Assembly (NCBI GenBank): GCA_964629975.1
Contig: CAZVUN010000042.1
Coordinates: forward strand, 1-20,634
Origin: G020354085 sp964629975
GTDB lineage: Bacteria > Pseudomonadota > Gammaproteobacteria > Acidiferrobacterales > Sulfurifustaceae
Direction of reading: 5' to 3'
DNA: 20,634 nt
Below, piece by piece: positions 1-6,814 of the stretch. Numbering within the stretch: the stretch's first letter is position 1; the number at the start of each line of letters is the position of its first letter. The position numbers and the translations under genes were made by a program. The notes under the pieces were generated by a model that saw only the letters and a program-made list of their open reading frames with translations, was not told the DNA's origin and did no database searches.

Positions 1-1300
1 CGTAGGTCGAGAACTTGTAGCCGCGGCGGTATTCGAACTTGTCGACCGCCTTCATGAGACCGATGTTGCCTTCCTGGATGAGGTCGAGGAACTGCAGGCC
101 GCGGTTGGTGTACTTCTTCGCGATCGAGATCACCAGGCGCAGGTTGGCCTCGACCATCTCCTTCTTCGCGCGTCGTGCCTTGGCCTCGCCGATCGACATG
201 CGGCGATTGACCTCCTTCAGCTCGGCGATCGGCAGCCCGGTGCGCTCTTCGAGCGCCTTCAGCCGGTCCTGCGCAGCGAGGATCGCGTCGGCATTGGCCT
301 CGATGGTGCGGCTGTTGCCCTCGCCGCACTTGATGGCCTTCTTCACCCAGCGCTTGTTGGTCTCGTTCCCCGGGAAGAGCTTGATGAAGGTCTTGCGCGG
401 CATGCGGGCCTTGCCCACGCAGATGTCCATGATGATCTTTTCCTGCTCGCGCGACTGCTCGACCAGCGAGCGCACGTACTCCACCAGCCGGTTGATCTGG
501 CGGGAGACGAACTTGATCTGCATGAACTCTTCGGCGAGCTTCTTCTGCACGCGCTTGACCTCGGGCGTGTCGTAGCCGTGCTTCTCGATGGCCTTGAGCA
601 GATTGGCGTGCAGCTTGCGGATGCGGGCGAAGCGCGCCAGCGCCTCCTCCCGGCTCGGACCGCCTTCCTCGTCGCTTTCCCCGCTACCACCGGACTCGGT
701 CTCTTCTTCCTCTTCTTCCTTGGCCGCGGCCTTGGCGCCGGCGGTCTCGGCTTGGGGCAGCGGCAGGTCCACCGCGTTCGGGTCGACGAAGTCGACCACC
801 AGATCGGTAAGACGCATCTGGTCGATCTCGACCAGATCCATCATGCGCACGACCTCCGCGATCGCGGCCGGGCAGGCGGCGATCGCCTCGGTGGTCTGGC
901 GCACGCCGTCTTCGATGCGCTTGGCAAGCTCGATCTCGCCTTCGCGCGTGAGCAGCTCGACCGTGCCCATCTCGCGCATGTACATGCGCACCGGGTCGGT
1001 GGTGCGGCCGAATTCCGAATCGATCGTGGACACCACGACCTGCTCGGCCTCCTCGGCGGCCTCTTCGTCGTCCTCGGCCGGGGCCGGCTCGGCCTTGAGC
1101 AGCAGGGTCTCCGGGTCCGGCGCCTCGTCGAACACCTGGATACCCATGTCGTTGATCATGTTGACCACGGCCTCGATCTGGTCGGTGTCGTGGATGTCCT
1201 CGGGCAGGTGGTCATTGATCTCACCGTAGGTGAGAAAACCCTTCTCCTTGCCCTGGATGATCAGTTTCTTGAGCTGGGAACGCTGTGCTTCTTGATCCAT
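1..1300 (-). CDS. rpoD: RNA polymerase primary sigma factor RpoD (sigma-70), 5' part, cut by window edge
   Basis: This is the housekeeping sigma factor that directs RNA polymerase to -35/-10 promoters. Reading from 1300 downward gives 433 codons without a stop. The N-terminus (MDQEAQRSQLKKLI, then LTYGEINDHLPEDI) is region 1.1. RTTDPVRMYMREMGTVELL is region 1.2. An acidic non-conserved segment follows, with a run of six Glu. NRRMSIGEAKARRAKKEMVE and NLRLVISIAKKYTNRGLQFL are regions 2.1-2.2, and the window ends in region 2.3 at GYKFSTY. Regions 2.4, 3 and 4 lie outside. The length up to this point closely matches the 613-residue E. coli protein. An in-frame ATG six bases upstream (1306) is an alternative start; neither has a strong Shine-Dalgarno. 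It follows dnaG by about 90 bp, and a sigma-70-like promoter lies in that gap. Identification is certain. Confidence 0.97.
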   Translation of the reverse strand, partial: MDQEAQRSQLKKLIIQGKEKGFLTYGEINDHLPEDIHDTDQIEAVVNMINDMGIQVFDEAPDPETLLLKAEPAPAEDDEEAAEEAEQVVVSTIDSEFGRTTDPVRMYMREMGTVELLTREGEIELAKRIEDGVRQTTEAIAACPAAIAEVVRMMDLVEIDQMRLTDLVVDFVDPNAVDLPLPQAETAGAKAAAKEEEEEETESGGSGESDEEGGPSREEALARFARIRKLHANLLKAIEKHGYDTPEVKRVQKKLAEEFMQIKFVSRQINRLVEYVRSLVEQSREQEKIIMDICVGKARMPRKTFIKLFPGNETNKRWVKKAIKCGEGNSRTIEANADAILAAQDRLKALEERTGLPIAELKEVNRRMSIGEAKARRAKKEMVEANLRLVISIAKKYTNRGLQFLDLIQEGNIGLMKAVDKFEYRRGYKFSTY

Positions 1301-1355
1301 TGCCATGTGGCCGTCGCTCGGCGCTAAAACGTTGAGTGGAAATGTAAAACGGGAA

Positions 1356-1384
1356 AGTATAGCCTAAATGGCGACCCGCCCCAA
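1356..1384 (-). promoter_or_regulatory. candidate sigma-70 promoter for rpoD
   Basis: On the minus strand TTGGGG and TATACT are separated by 17 bases. They lie in the short AT-richer gap between the dnaG stop and the rpoD start, and the -10 is 49 bases before ATG 1306. This would let rpoD be transcribed independently of the upstream rpsU-dnaG genes. It was found by eye; no transcription data are available. Confidence 0.45.
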
Positions 1385-1389
1385 GGTTT

Positions 1390-3171
1390 TCAATCGGCCG
1401 CTGGTTTGCCCGCGGTCCGACCCTTAGACCCCAGCAGACGCGCCAGTTCAGCCTTTTCCTCGCCGCTTAGACCGTCAAGACGCTGTTTTTGCAGCAACCG
1501 CTCGGTGCGCTGGTGGGTCTGGGTGCGGCGCAGCTGCTCGAGGACCCCGGAAAACTCGGTGGCAACATCTTGCGCCAGTGCCGGGTGCTCCCAGACCGCG
1601 AGCCTGGCCAGGGTGGCCTCGTGCTCACTGCCGCGAAAGCGCTCGAGCAGCGCCGCCGTGCTCGCCACCGGAGCCTCTTGCAGCTGGCCGAGGACCTGGC
1701 GGAACAGCGCCATGCCCGGCTGGTCCAGGTCGCCAAGAACATGGGGGGCCGGGGCTTGGGCGGCAAGCCCGGGGTGCTGCACTAGTAACGCCAGCGCGAT
1801 GCGCACCGCCGAGGGCGGCTCCCGGGGCCCGCCGGCGCGCGGAGCGGGTCGTGCGGCGGGCGCGGCCATCGGGGTCTCGCTCTTGAGCAGCGCCGCCAGC
1901 CGCGCCGGGTCGATCTGCGACAGGCGCGCGAGCTGCTCGAGCAACAGCTCGCGCAGCACCCCCGGCGCCAGGCGCGCCAGATACGGGCGGGCGAGCTCGG
2001 CAAGCCGCGCGCGCCCGTCCAGCCGGTCGAGATCGACCTGGGCGCGCAGGGTCGAGAAGAAGTACTCGGGCAGGGCGAGCGCCTGGGCGATGCGCGCCTC
2101 GAATGCCGGCGCGCCTTCCTTGCGCACCAGCGTGTCGGGGTCCTCGCCCTCGGGCAGAAACAGAAAGCTCGCCTGCCGGCCGTCGTGCAGTGCCGGCAGC
2201 GTCGTCTCGAGCGCGCGCCACGCCGCCTCGCGCCCGGCGCGGTCACCGTCGAAACAGAACACCACCTCCGGCGCGTAGCGGAACAGGCGCTCCAGGTGAT
2301 CGCGCGTGGTCGCGGTGCCGAGGGTGGCAACCGCGTAGTTGATGCCGAACTGCGCCAGCGCCACGACATCCATGTAGCCCTCGACCACCAGGATGCGGCG
2401 CTCGCGCTTGATGGCATCGCGCGCGCGAAACAGTCCGTACAGTTCGCGGCCCTTATGGAACAGGGCGGTTTCGGGCGAGTTGAGATACTTCGGCTCGTCT
2501 TTGCCCATGACCCGGCCACCGAAACCGACGATGCGGCCCCGGTAGTCGTGGATCGGGAACATGATGCGGTTGCGGAAGCGGTCGTAATAGCCGCCGCCTT
2601 CCTTCTTGACCGCGAGCCCGGCGGCCACCAGCGCTTCGCGCCGGCGGGCGTCGGTGCCAAGCGCCGCGCTCAGATTTTCCCACCCGTCCGGGGCCAGACC
2701 GAGTCCGAACTCCTGGGCGATCTCCCCGGTGATGCCGCGGCGCTTGAGGTAGTCGATCGCTTGCTGCGCCTGCGGGTGACTGCGCAACTGCTGGCGGTAG
2801 AAGCGCGCCGCCTCCTCGAGCAGCTTGAGCAGGTCCGCTGTGGCCTGTTGCTTGCGCGACTCGAAGGCCGCCTCCTTCGGAACCGGCACGCCGGCGCGCG
2901 CTGCGAGCTCCTCGACCGCCTCCGGAAAACTCATGTGGTCGTACTCCATGAGAAATCCGATCGCGGTGCCGTGCGCACCGCAGCCGAAGCAGTGGTAGAA
3001 CTGCTTGTCTGCGCTGACGGTGAACGACGGCGTCTTCTCGTCGTGGAAGGGGCAATTGGCCTTGTAGTCCTTGCCGGCTTTCTTGAGTGGCACGCGCGCG
3101 TCGATCACCTCGACGATGTCGACGCGCGCGAGCAGATCGTCGATGAACTGCTTGGGGATGCGACCGGCCAT
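1390..3171 (-). CDS. dnaG: DNA primase DnaG
   Basis: The 593-residue protein makes the RNA primers for replication with the DnaB helicase. The N-terminal CHC2 zinc ribbon has C40, H43, C61 and C64, the same positions as I recall for E. coli. The TOPRIM catalytic core has E264 in EGYMDV, D308 and D310 in CFDGDRAG, and D344/D346 in EDPDTLV. A Pro/Ala-rich linker at about 433-452 leads to a C-terminal helicase-interaction domain ending in the Lys-rich tail. The length is close to the usual ~580. The start ATG 3171 (MAGRIPKQFIDDLL) fits the family. A TAGAAT hexamer ends nine bases before it and no Shine-Dalgarno is visible. The upstream gap to the yqeY-like gene (3172-3360) contains a displaced duplicate of that gene's 3' end. 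Identification is certain. Confidence 0.97.
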   Translation of the reverse strand: MAGRIPKQFIDDLLARVDIVEVIDARVPLKKAGKDYKANCPFHDEKTPSFTVSADKQFYHCFGCGAHGTAIGFLMEYDHMSFPEAVEELAARAGVPVPKEAAFESRKQQATADLLKLLEEAARFYRQQLRSHPQAQQAIDYLKRRGITGEIAQEFGLGLAPDGWENLSAALGTDARRREALVAAGLAVKKEGGGYYDRFRNRIMFPIHDYRGRIVGFGGRVMGKDEPKYLNSPETALFHKGRELYGLFRARDAIKRERRILVVEGYMDVVALAQFGINYAVATLGTATTRDHLERLFRYAPEVVFCFDGDRAGREAAWRALETTLPALHDGRQASFLFLPEGEDPDTLVRKEGAPAFEARIAQALALPEYFFSTLRAQVDLDRLDGRARLAELARPYLARLAPGVLRELLLEQLARLSQIDPARLAALLKSETPMAAPAARPAPRAGGPREPPSAVRIALALLVQHPGLAAQAPAPHVLGDLDQPGMALFRQVLGQLQEAPVASTAALLERFRGSEHEATLARLAVWEHPALAQDVATEFSGVLEQLRRTQTHQRTERLLQKQRLDGLSGEEKAELARLLGSKGRTAGKPAAD

Positions 3172-3244
3172 GGCGGGCCTATTCTAGCGCGCCACCGCCA
3201 CCCTCCCCGGTGCACACGCAAGTTGCCCCGGCGCGGGCTGCGGT

Positions 3245-3306
3245 TCAGCCGCCGAGCTTGGCTTTGATGCGGGCGCCGACCTGACCCATGTCGGCACGGC
3301 CGGCGA
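3245..3306 (-). pseudogene. displaced duplicate of the 3' end of the yqeY-like gene
   Basis: Minus-strand translation gives AGRADMGQVGARIKAKLGG and then TGA at 3245-3247. This is nearly the same as the working end of the neighbouring gene (AGRADMGRVGARIKSRLTAP). With an offset of 119 bases, 3264-3306 matches 3383-3425 at 36 of 43 positions by hand count. Most differences are synonymous (GCC/GCG, GGT/GGC, GGC/GGG, CGC/AGG, AAA/AAG). It is out of frame with the active gene and has no start. It is probably the original gene end, cut off by insertion of the hairpin element at 3307-3360. Confidence 0.8.
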
Positions 3307-3360
3307 TGCACAGGGATGTGCGAGTCCAGGACCGCGCGGGACGCGCGCCGGGTCCGCGCG
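3307..3360. repeat. hairpin-rich dispersed element at the yqeY 3' end (copy A)
   Basis: Hairpin 1 is GCACA-GGGA-TGTGC (3308-3321). It runs directly into CGAGTCCAGG and then a nested hairpin: outer GGACC (3329-3333) with GGTCC (3351-3355), inner CGCGCG-GGA-CGCGCG (3333-3347). Positions 3321-3347 match 7895-7921 in the methyltransferase gene at 25 of 27 bases, so this is a dispersed repeat. It sits exactly between the working and the displaced copies of the yqeY 3' end. The edges are uncertain by several bases on the right-hand side. Confidence 0.7.
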
Positions 3361-3810
3361 TTATGGCGCGGTCAACCTGCTCTTGATCCTGGCCCCGACC
3401 CTGCCCATGTCCGCACGGCCGGCGAGCTTGGCCCTGAGCAGGCCCATGACCTTGCCCATGTCCTTGATGGAACTGGCGCCGGTCGTGCTGATCGCCTCGG
3501 CGATCGCCGCGTCGATCTCGGCGTCGCTCAGCGGCTGCGGCAGGTACGCCTGCCACACGGCGATGTCGGCCTGCTCCTTGGCCACCAGCTCGGGGCGGTT
3601 ACCCTTGGTGTACTGCTCGATGGATTCGCGCGACTGCTTGATGAGCTTCTCGATCACGCCGACGATGCGCGCATCGTCGAGTATCACGCGCTCGTCCACC
3701 TCGCGCTGCTTGATGGCGGCGGTGAGCAGGCGCAGGGTACCGACGCGCGACTCGAGCTTGTCGCGCATGGCCTGCTTGAGGTCGTCGTTGATCTGGTCTT
3801 TGAGGCTCAT
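3361..3810 (-). CDS. YqeY/GatB-Yqey domain protein
   Basis: The 149-residue protein of the YqeY family resembles the tail domain of the GatB amidotransferase subunit. Its precise role is not established, although a link to tRNA-dependent amidation has been proposed from homology. Recognisable segments are the N-terminal helices (MSLKDQINDDLKQAMRDK, then RVGTLRLLTAAIKQ) and the C-terminal helix with SSIKDMGKVMGLLRAKLAGR. The gene is translationally coupled to rpsU: its ATG overlaps the rpsU TGA as ATGA at 3807-3810. This position between rpsU and dnaG is standard in many Gammaproteobacteria. The last residues (LTAP and TAA at 3361-3363) abut a repeat element. A displaced second version of the gene end follows downstream at 3245-3306, so the present C-terminus appears to be a replacement. 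Confidence 0.92.
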   Translation of the reverse strand: MSLKDQINDDLKQAMRDKLESRVGTLRLLTAAIKQREVDERVILDDARIVGVIEKLIKQSRESIEQYTKGNRPELVAKEQADIAVWQAYLPQPLSDAEIDAAIAEAISTTGASSIKDMGKVMGLLRAKLAGRADMGRVGARIKSRLTAP

Positions 3811-4094
3811 GCCCGCGCCGAGGCGAACGGACGGCGCTCGGTGCGCTCAGGGCGCTCGGTCGTCGGGCGGGCGGCGGGCCGGCCGGCACCGCGCAGCATG
3901 CCGCGACCACGCGACAGCTTTTTGAGCTCGCGCTTGCGCGCGGCGGCGGCCTTGCGCTTGCGGATCTCGGCGGGTTTTTCGTAATGCTCGCGGCGGCGCA
4001 TCTCGCTGAACACCCCCGCCTTCTCGCAGGAGCGACGGAAGCGGCGCAGCGCCATCTCAAACGGCTCGTTGTCCTTTACACGCACGGATGGCAT
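3807..4094 (-). CDS. rpsU: 30S ribosomal protein S21 with C-terminal extension
   Basis: S21 is the small-subunit protein needed for efficient initiation on natural mRNAs. The core is clear: MPSVRVKDNEPFEMALRRF, then RRSCEKAGV and MRRREHYEKP, ending near the basic helix RKRELKKLSRG. At 95 residues it is longer than the ~71 of E. coli. About 24-30 extra residues after residue 65 are rich in Arg, Pro, Thr and Glu, including the quasi-repeat TERPERTERR. The stop overlaps the start of the yqeY-like gene (ATGA), so coupling may preserve the extended reading frame. ATG 4094 is preceded on the minus strand by a good sigma-70-type promoter at 4157-4185. The gene is divergent from tsaD, as in E. coli and Pseudomonas. 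Confidence 0.95.
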   Translation of the reverse strand: MPSVRVKDNEPFEMALRRFRRSCEKAGVFSEMRRREHYEKPAEIRKRKAAAARKRELKKLSRGRGMLRGAGRPAARPTTERPERTERRPFASARA

Positions 4095-4156
4095 TTGAAA
4101 GTTCTACCCTCGCTGGTTGATCGGTTTCCCGCCCCGATAGCGGCAGGAAGCGCGCG

Positions 4157-4185
4157 ATTCTAGAGAGTCGGCCCCGCTTTGTCAC
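4157..4185 (-). promoter_or_regulatory. sigma-70 promoter of the rpsU-dnaG operon
   Basis: On the minus strand GTGACA and TAGAAT are separated by exactly 17 bases. They lie in the divergent rpsU/tsaD gap and leave a leader of roughly 55 bases before rpsU ATG 4094. This is the expected place for the macromolecular-synthesis operon promoter. Assigned by pattern only. Confidence 0.6.
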
Positions 4186-4221
4186 CCGGCCGCCCGCCCG
4201 GGCCGCGCTAGAATGCCGCCC

Positions 4222-5235
4222 ATGAGAGTCCTGGGTATCGAAACCTCCTGCGACGACACCGGGGTGGCGGTCTACGACACCGCGCGAGGCCTGCTGGGGC
4301 ACCGCCTGTATTCCCAGACCACGCTGCACCGGGAATTCGGCGGCGTGGTGCCGGAGCTTGCCTCGCGCGACCACATCCGCAAGGCCCTGCCGCTCGTCCG
4401 CACCGCGCTGGCCGACGCCGGGATCGAACCGCGCGCGCTGCACGGTGTGGCCTACACGGCCGGCCCGGGCCTGGCCGGCGCGCTGCTGGTCGGCGCGGCG
4501 CTCGGCCGCTCGCTGGCCTATGCCTGGGGCATTCCGGCGATCGGCGTCCACCACATGGAGGGGCACCTGCTGTCGCCCATGCTGGAGGCCGATCCCCCGC
4601 AGTTCCCGTTCCTGGCCCTGCTGGTATCGGGTGGCCATACCCTGCTCGCCGACGTCCGCGGCGTCGGCGAGTACCTGATCCTGGGGGAGTCGCTGGATGA
4701 CGCCGTGGGCGAGGCGTTCGACAAGACCGCCAAACTGCTGGGGCTCGGTTACCCAGGGGGCCCGGCGGTGGCCCGGGCGGCGGCCGGCGGTCGGCCGGGG
4801 CGCTATCGCTTTCCGCGCCCGATGCTCGACCGGGCGGGACTCGACTTCAGCTTCAGCGGGCTCAAGACCGCCGTGGCGCTCGCTGCCGGGGTCGCGCCGG
4901 ACGCGCAGACCGTCGCCGACATCGCCCATGCCTTCCAGGAGGCGGCGATCGAGACACTGGTGGTCAAGTGCCGGCGCGCACTGGAACAGACCGGGTTGAC
5001 GCGCCTGATCGTGGCCGGTGGCGTGAGCGCCAATCAGCGCCTGCGCGCGGCGCTCGCGGCCATGGTGACGGAGCGCGGTGCGCGCGTGTACTACCCACGA
5101 GCGGAATTCTGCACCGACAACGGCGCCATGATTGCCTATGCCGGTTGCCTGCGCCTGCAGGCCGGCGAACGCGCGGAGCTCACCTTCGGCGCGCGTCCGC
5201 GCTGGCGCATCGAGGAGCTTACGACGCCCCGCTAG
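4222..5235 (+). CDS. tsaD: tRNA N6-threonylcarbamoyladenosine transferase TsaD
   Basis: The protein transfers the threonylcarbamoyl group to A37 of ANN-decoding tRNAs, working with TsaB, TsaE and TsaC. The N-terminus MRVLGIETSCDDTG is nearly identical to E. coli. The metal-binding HHMEGH motif has H111 and H115. SGGHT, LGESLDDAVGEAFDK, GLKTA, GGVSANQRLR and CTDNGAMIAYAG follow in order. From ATG 4222 the protein has 337 residues, the E. coli length as I recall it. An ATG at 4213 is in frame but adds an untypical MPP. TAGAAT at 4209-4214 lies seven bases before ATG 4222 with no Shine-Dalgarno, so the transcript may be leaderless. The gene is divergent from rpsU, and its 3' end overlaps plsY by 17 bases tail to tail. 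Confidence 0.97.
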   Translation: MRVLGIETSCDDTGVAVYDTARGLLGHRLYSQTTLHREFGGVVPELASRDHIRKALPLVRTALADAGIEPRALHGVAYTAGPGLAGALLVGAALGRSLAYAWGIPAIGVHHMEGHLLSPMLEADPPQFPFLALLVSGGHTLLADVRGVGEYLILGESLDDAVGEAFDKTAKLLGLGYPGGPAVARAAAGGRPGRYRFPRPMLDRAGLDFSFSGLKTAVALAAGVAPDAQTVADIAHAFQEAAIETLVVKCRRALEQTGLTRLIVAGGVSANQRLRAALAAMVTERGARVYYPRAEFCTDNGAMIAYAGCLRLQAGERAELTFGARPRWRIEELTTPR

Positions 5236-5875
5236 GCGTGGGTCCGCCCGTGCGCTTCTCGCCGATGCGGCCTTCCTTGCCGCTCAGCAGATTGCGGATG
5301 TTGCTGCGATGGCGGTAGATGAGCAGCGCACTCATCGCCAGCATCATGCCGAGGTAGGCCGGCTGCGGCATCAGCCACCACACATAGAGCGGCGCGGCGA
5401 GCGCGGCGGTCAGCGCGGCGAGCGAGGAGTAGCGAAACACCGCCGCCATCGCGAGCCAGGTGCCGACCAGCAGCAATCCCAGCCACGGATTGAGCGCGAG
5501 CGACACACCGAGTGCGGTGGCCACGCCCTTGCCGCCCTGGAAACCGAAGAACACCGGAAACAGGTGACCCAGGAATGCCGCGCCCGCGGTCGCCGCCAGC
5601 ACCAGCGGGTCATCGCTCAGCGCGCGCGCGACCAGTACCGGGATCACGCCCTTCAGCATGTCGCCGAGCAGGGTGAACGCCGCCGCCTTCTTGCCGCCGT
5701 AGCGCAGCACGTTGGTGGCACCGGGGTTGCGCGAGCCGACTTCGCGCGGGTCGGGCAATCCCATGGCGCGCGCCACGACGATGGCGCTCGAGATCGAGCC
5801 CACCAGGTAGGCGCCTAGCGCAAGCAGATAAGGCAGCACCGAAGTATTGGACGGTCTTTTGTGGGGGTGCGTCAA
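5219..5875 (-). CDS. plsY: glycerol-3-phosphate acyltransferase PlsY
   Basis: This inner-membrane enzyme uses acyl-phosphate (from PlsX) to acylate glycerol-3-phosphate, the first step of phospholipid synthesis. Family motifs are present in order: GSISSA near the N-terminus, GSRNPGATNVLR, GHLFPVFFGFQGGKGVAT, and YRHRSNIRNLLSGKE near the end. Several hydrophobic membrane segments alternate with these loops. The longest frame starts with TTG at 5875. A GTG at 5839 (VLPYLLALGAYLVGS) gives an N-terminus closer to the E. coli length and is at least as likely. A short hydrophilic C-terminal tail overlaps the tsaD 3' end by 17 bases. The position between tsaD and folB is conserved in related bacteria. 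Confidence 0.94.
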   Translation of the reverse strand: MTHPHKRPSNTSVLPYLLALGAYLVGSISSAIVVARAMGLPDPREVGSRNPGATNVLRYGGKKAAAFTLLGDMLKGVIPVLVARALSDDPLVLAATAGAAFLGHLFPVFFGFQGGKGVATALGVSLALNPWLGLLLVGTWLAMAAVFRYSSLAALTAALAAPLYVWWLMPQPAYLGMMLAMSALLIYRHRSNIRNLLSGKEGRIGEKRTGGPTPSGAS

Positions 5876-5895
5876 GCGCTGCGCGACGACACGAG

Positions 5896-5924
5896 GTGCC
5901 GGTGCGTGCGCCTTCCGCTATAGT
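5896..5924 (+). promoter_or_regulatory. weak candidate promoter for folB-folK
   Basis: TATAGT at 5919-5924 is a good -10. The -35 at 17-base spacing (GTGCCG) is poor. ATG 5948 follows 23 bases later, with GGGGA about ten bases before it as a ribosome site. It lies in the divergent gap between plsY and folB. Confidence 0.35.
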
Positions 5925-5947
5925 CGCGCGCAGGGGACACGCGATCC

Positions 5948-6304
5948 ATGGACATCATCTTTCTGCACGACCTCAAGATCGACTGCGTGATCGGCATCTG
6001 GGACTGGGAGCGCAAGATCAAGCAGTCCGTGATCATCGATCTCGACATGGGTTTCGACATCCGGCGCGCTGCCGCGAGCGATGCCATCGACGATACCCTC
6101 AACTACAAGGCCGTGGCCAAGCGCCTGCAGGAGTTTATCGGCGCCTCCCAGTTCCAGCTGGTCGAAACCATGGCCGAGCAGGTCGCCGCGATCCTGCTCA
6201 CCGAGTTCCCGCTCGCCTGGGTGCGCGTGCGCATCAACAAGCGTGGCGCGATCCGCGGCGCCGGTGATGTCGGGGTGTGCATCGAGCGTGGCACGCGCGC
6301 CTAG
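5948..6304 (+). CDS. folB: dihydroneopterin aldolase FolB
   Basis: The enzyme cleaves 7,8-dihydroneopterin to 6-hydroxymethyl-7,8-dihydropterin and glycolaldehyde in folate synthesis. The protein has 118 residues, the usual size for this tunnelling-fold family. Family positions are visible: E21 in the GIWDWERK segment, the pterin-binding E73 in LVETMAEQV, and K98 in INKRGAIRGA. It is followed by folK after five bases, so the two consecutive pathway steps are made from one transcript. Upstream sits a plausible -10 (TATAGT) and a GGGGA ribosome site. The pteridine reductase gene just downstream, in opposite orientation, extends the pterin theme. Confidence 0.95.
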   Translation: MDIIFLHDLKIDCVIGIWDWERKIKQSVIIDLDMGFDIRRAAASDAIDDTLNYKAVAKRLQEFIGASQFQLVETMAEQVAAILLTEFPLAWVRVRINKRGAIRGAGDVGVCIERGTRA

Positions 6305-6309
6305 ACGGC

Positions 6310-6804
6310 ATGGCGCGCGCCTTCGTCAGCATCGGCAGCAACATCGACAAGGCGCGCCACATCCGCGCGGCGCTCGATGCGCTGCGCGCGCGCTTCGGCA
6401 AGCTGACGGTGTCACCGGTGTACGAGAGCGAGGCGCTCGGCTTTGCCGGGGAGAACTTCTACAACCTGGTGGTGGCGTTTGACACCGAGGAGCCACCGCG
6501 CGCGATCGTCACGGCCCTGCTCGCCATTGAGGACGCCCACGGGCGCACACGCGAGCCGGGCAAGAAGTTCAACGCGCGCACGCTCGATCTCGACCTCATC
6601 CTGTACGGCGATGCGGTCATCAACGAACCGGGGCTCACGCTGCCGCGCGCGGAGATTCGCGAACACGCGTTTGTGTTGCGGCCGCTCGCCGACATCGCCC
6701 CGGATGCGATCCATCCGCTCACGGGCGAGAGCTTTGCGCGCATGTGGGCGGCGTTTCGCGCCCCCGACCAGCGGCTGTGGCCGGTGCCCTTCGACGTCGC
6801 GTGA
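6310..6804 (+). CDS. folK: 2-amino-4-hydroxy-6-hydroxymethyldihydropteridine pyrophosphokinase FolK (HPPK)
   Basis: The enzyme transfers pyrophosphate from ATP to 6-hydroxymethyl-dihydropterin, the product of FolB. The start MARAFVSIGSNID matches the family. A longer in-frame reading from GTG 6277 lies inside folB and is rejected. The magnesium-binding pair D93 and D95 lies in NARTLDLDLILYGD, preceded by the Arg-rich HGRTREPGKKF loop. LPRAEIREHAFVLRPLADIAP is the conserved C-terminal segment (the HxRxFVLxPLxDIAP type). At 164 residues it has typical length. It ends ten bases from the convergent pteridine reductase gene; I see no hairpin terminator between them. In Pseudomonas aeruginosa, as I recall, cca follows here; in this window cca is about 8 kb away. 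Confidence 0.95.
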   Translation: MARAFVSIGSNIDKARHIRAALDALRARFGKLTVSPVYESEALGFAGENFYNLVVAFDTEEPPRAIVTALLAIEDAHGRTREPGKKFNARTLDLDLILYGDAVINEPGLTLPRAEIREHAFVLRPLADIAPDAIHPLTGESFARMWAAFRAPDQRLWPVPFDVA

Positions 6805-6814
6805 GCGGCGCCGG

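Noticed and set aside
4075..4092. GCACGGATGGC at the rpsU start as another copy of the CA-SGGA-TG hairpin repeat
   Set aside because: The arms do not pair, and the bases encode the conserved S21 N-terminus MPSVRVKD.
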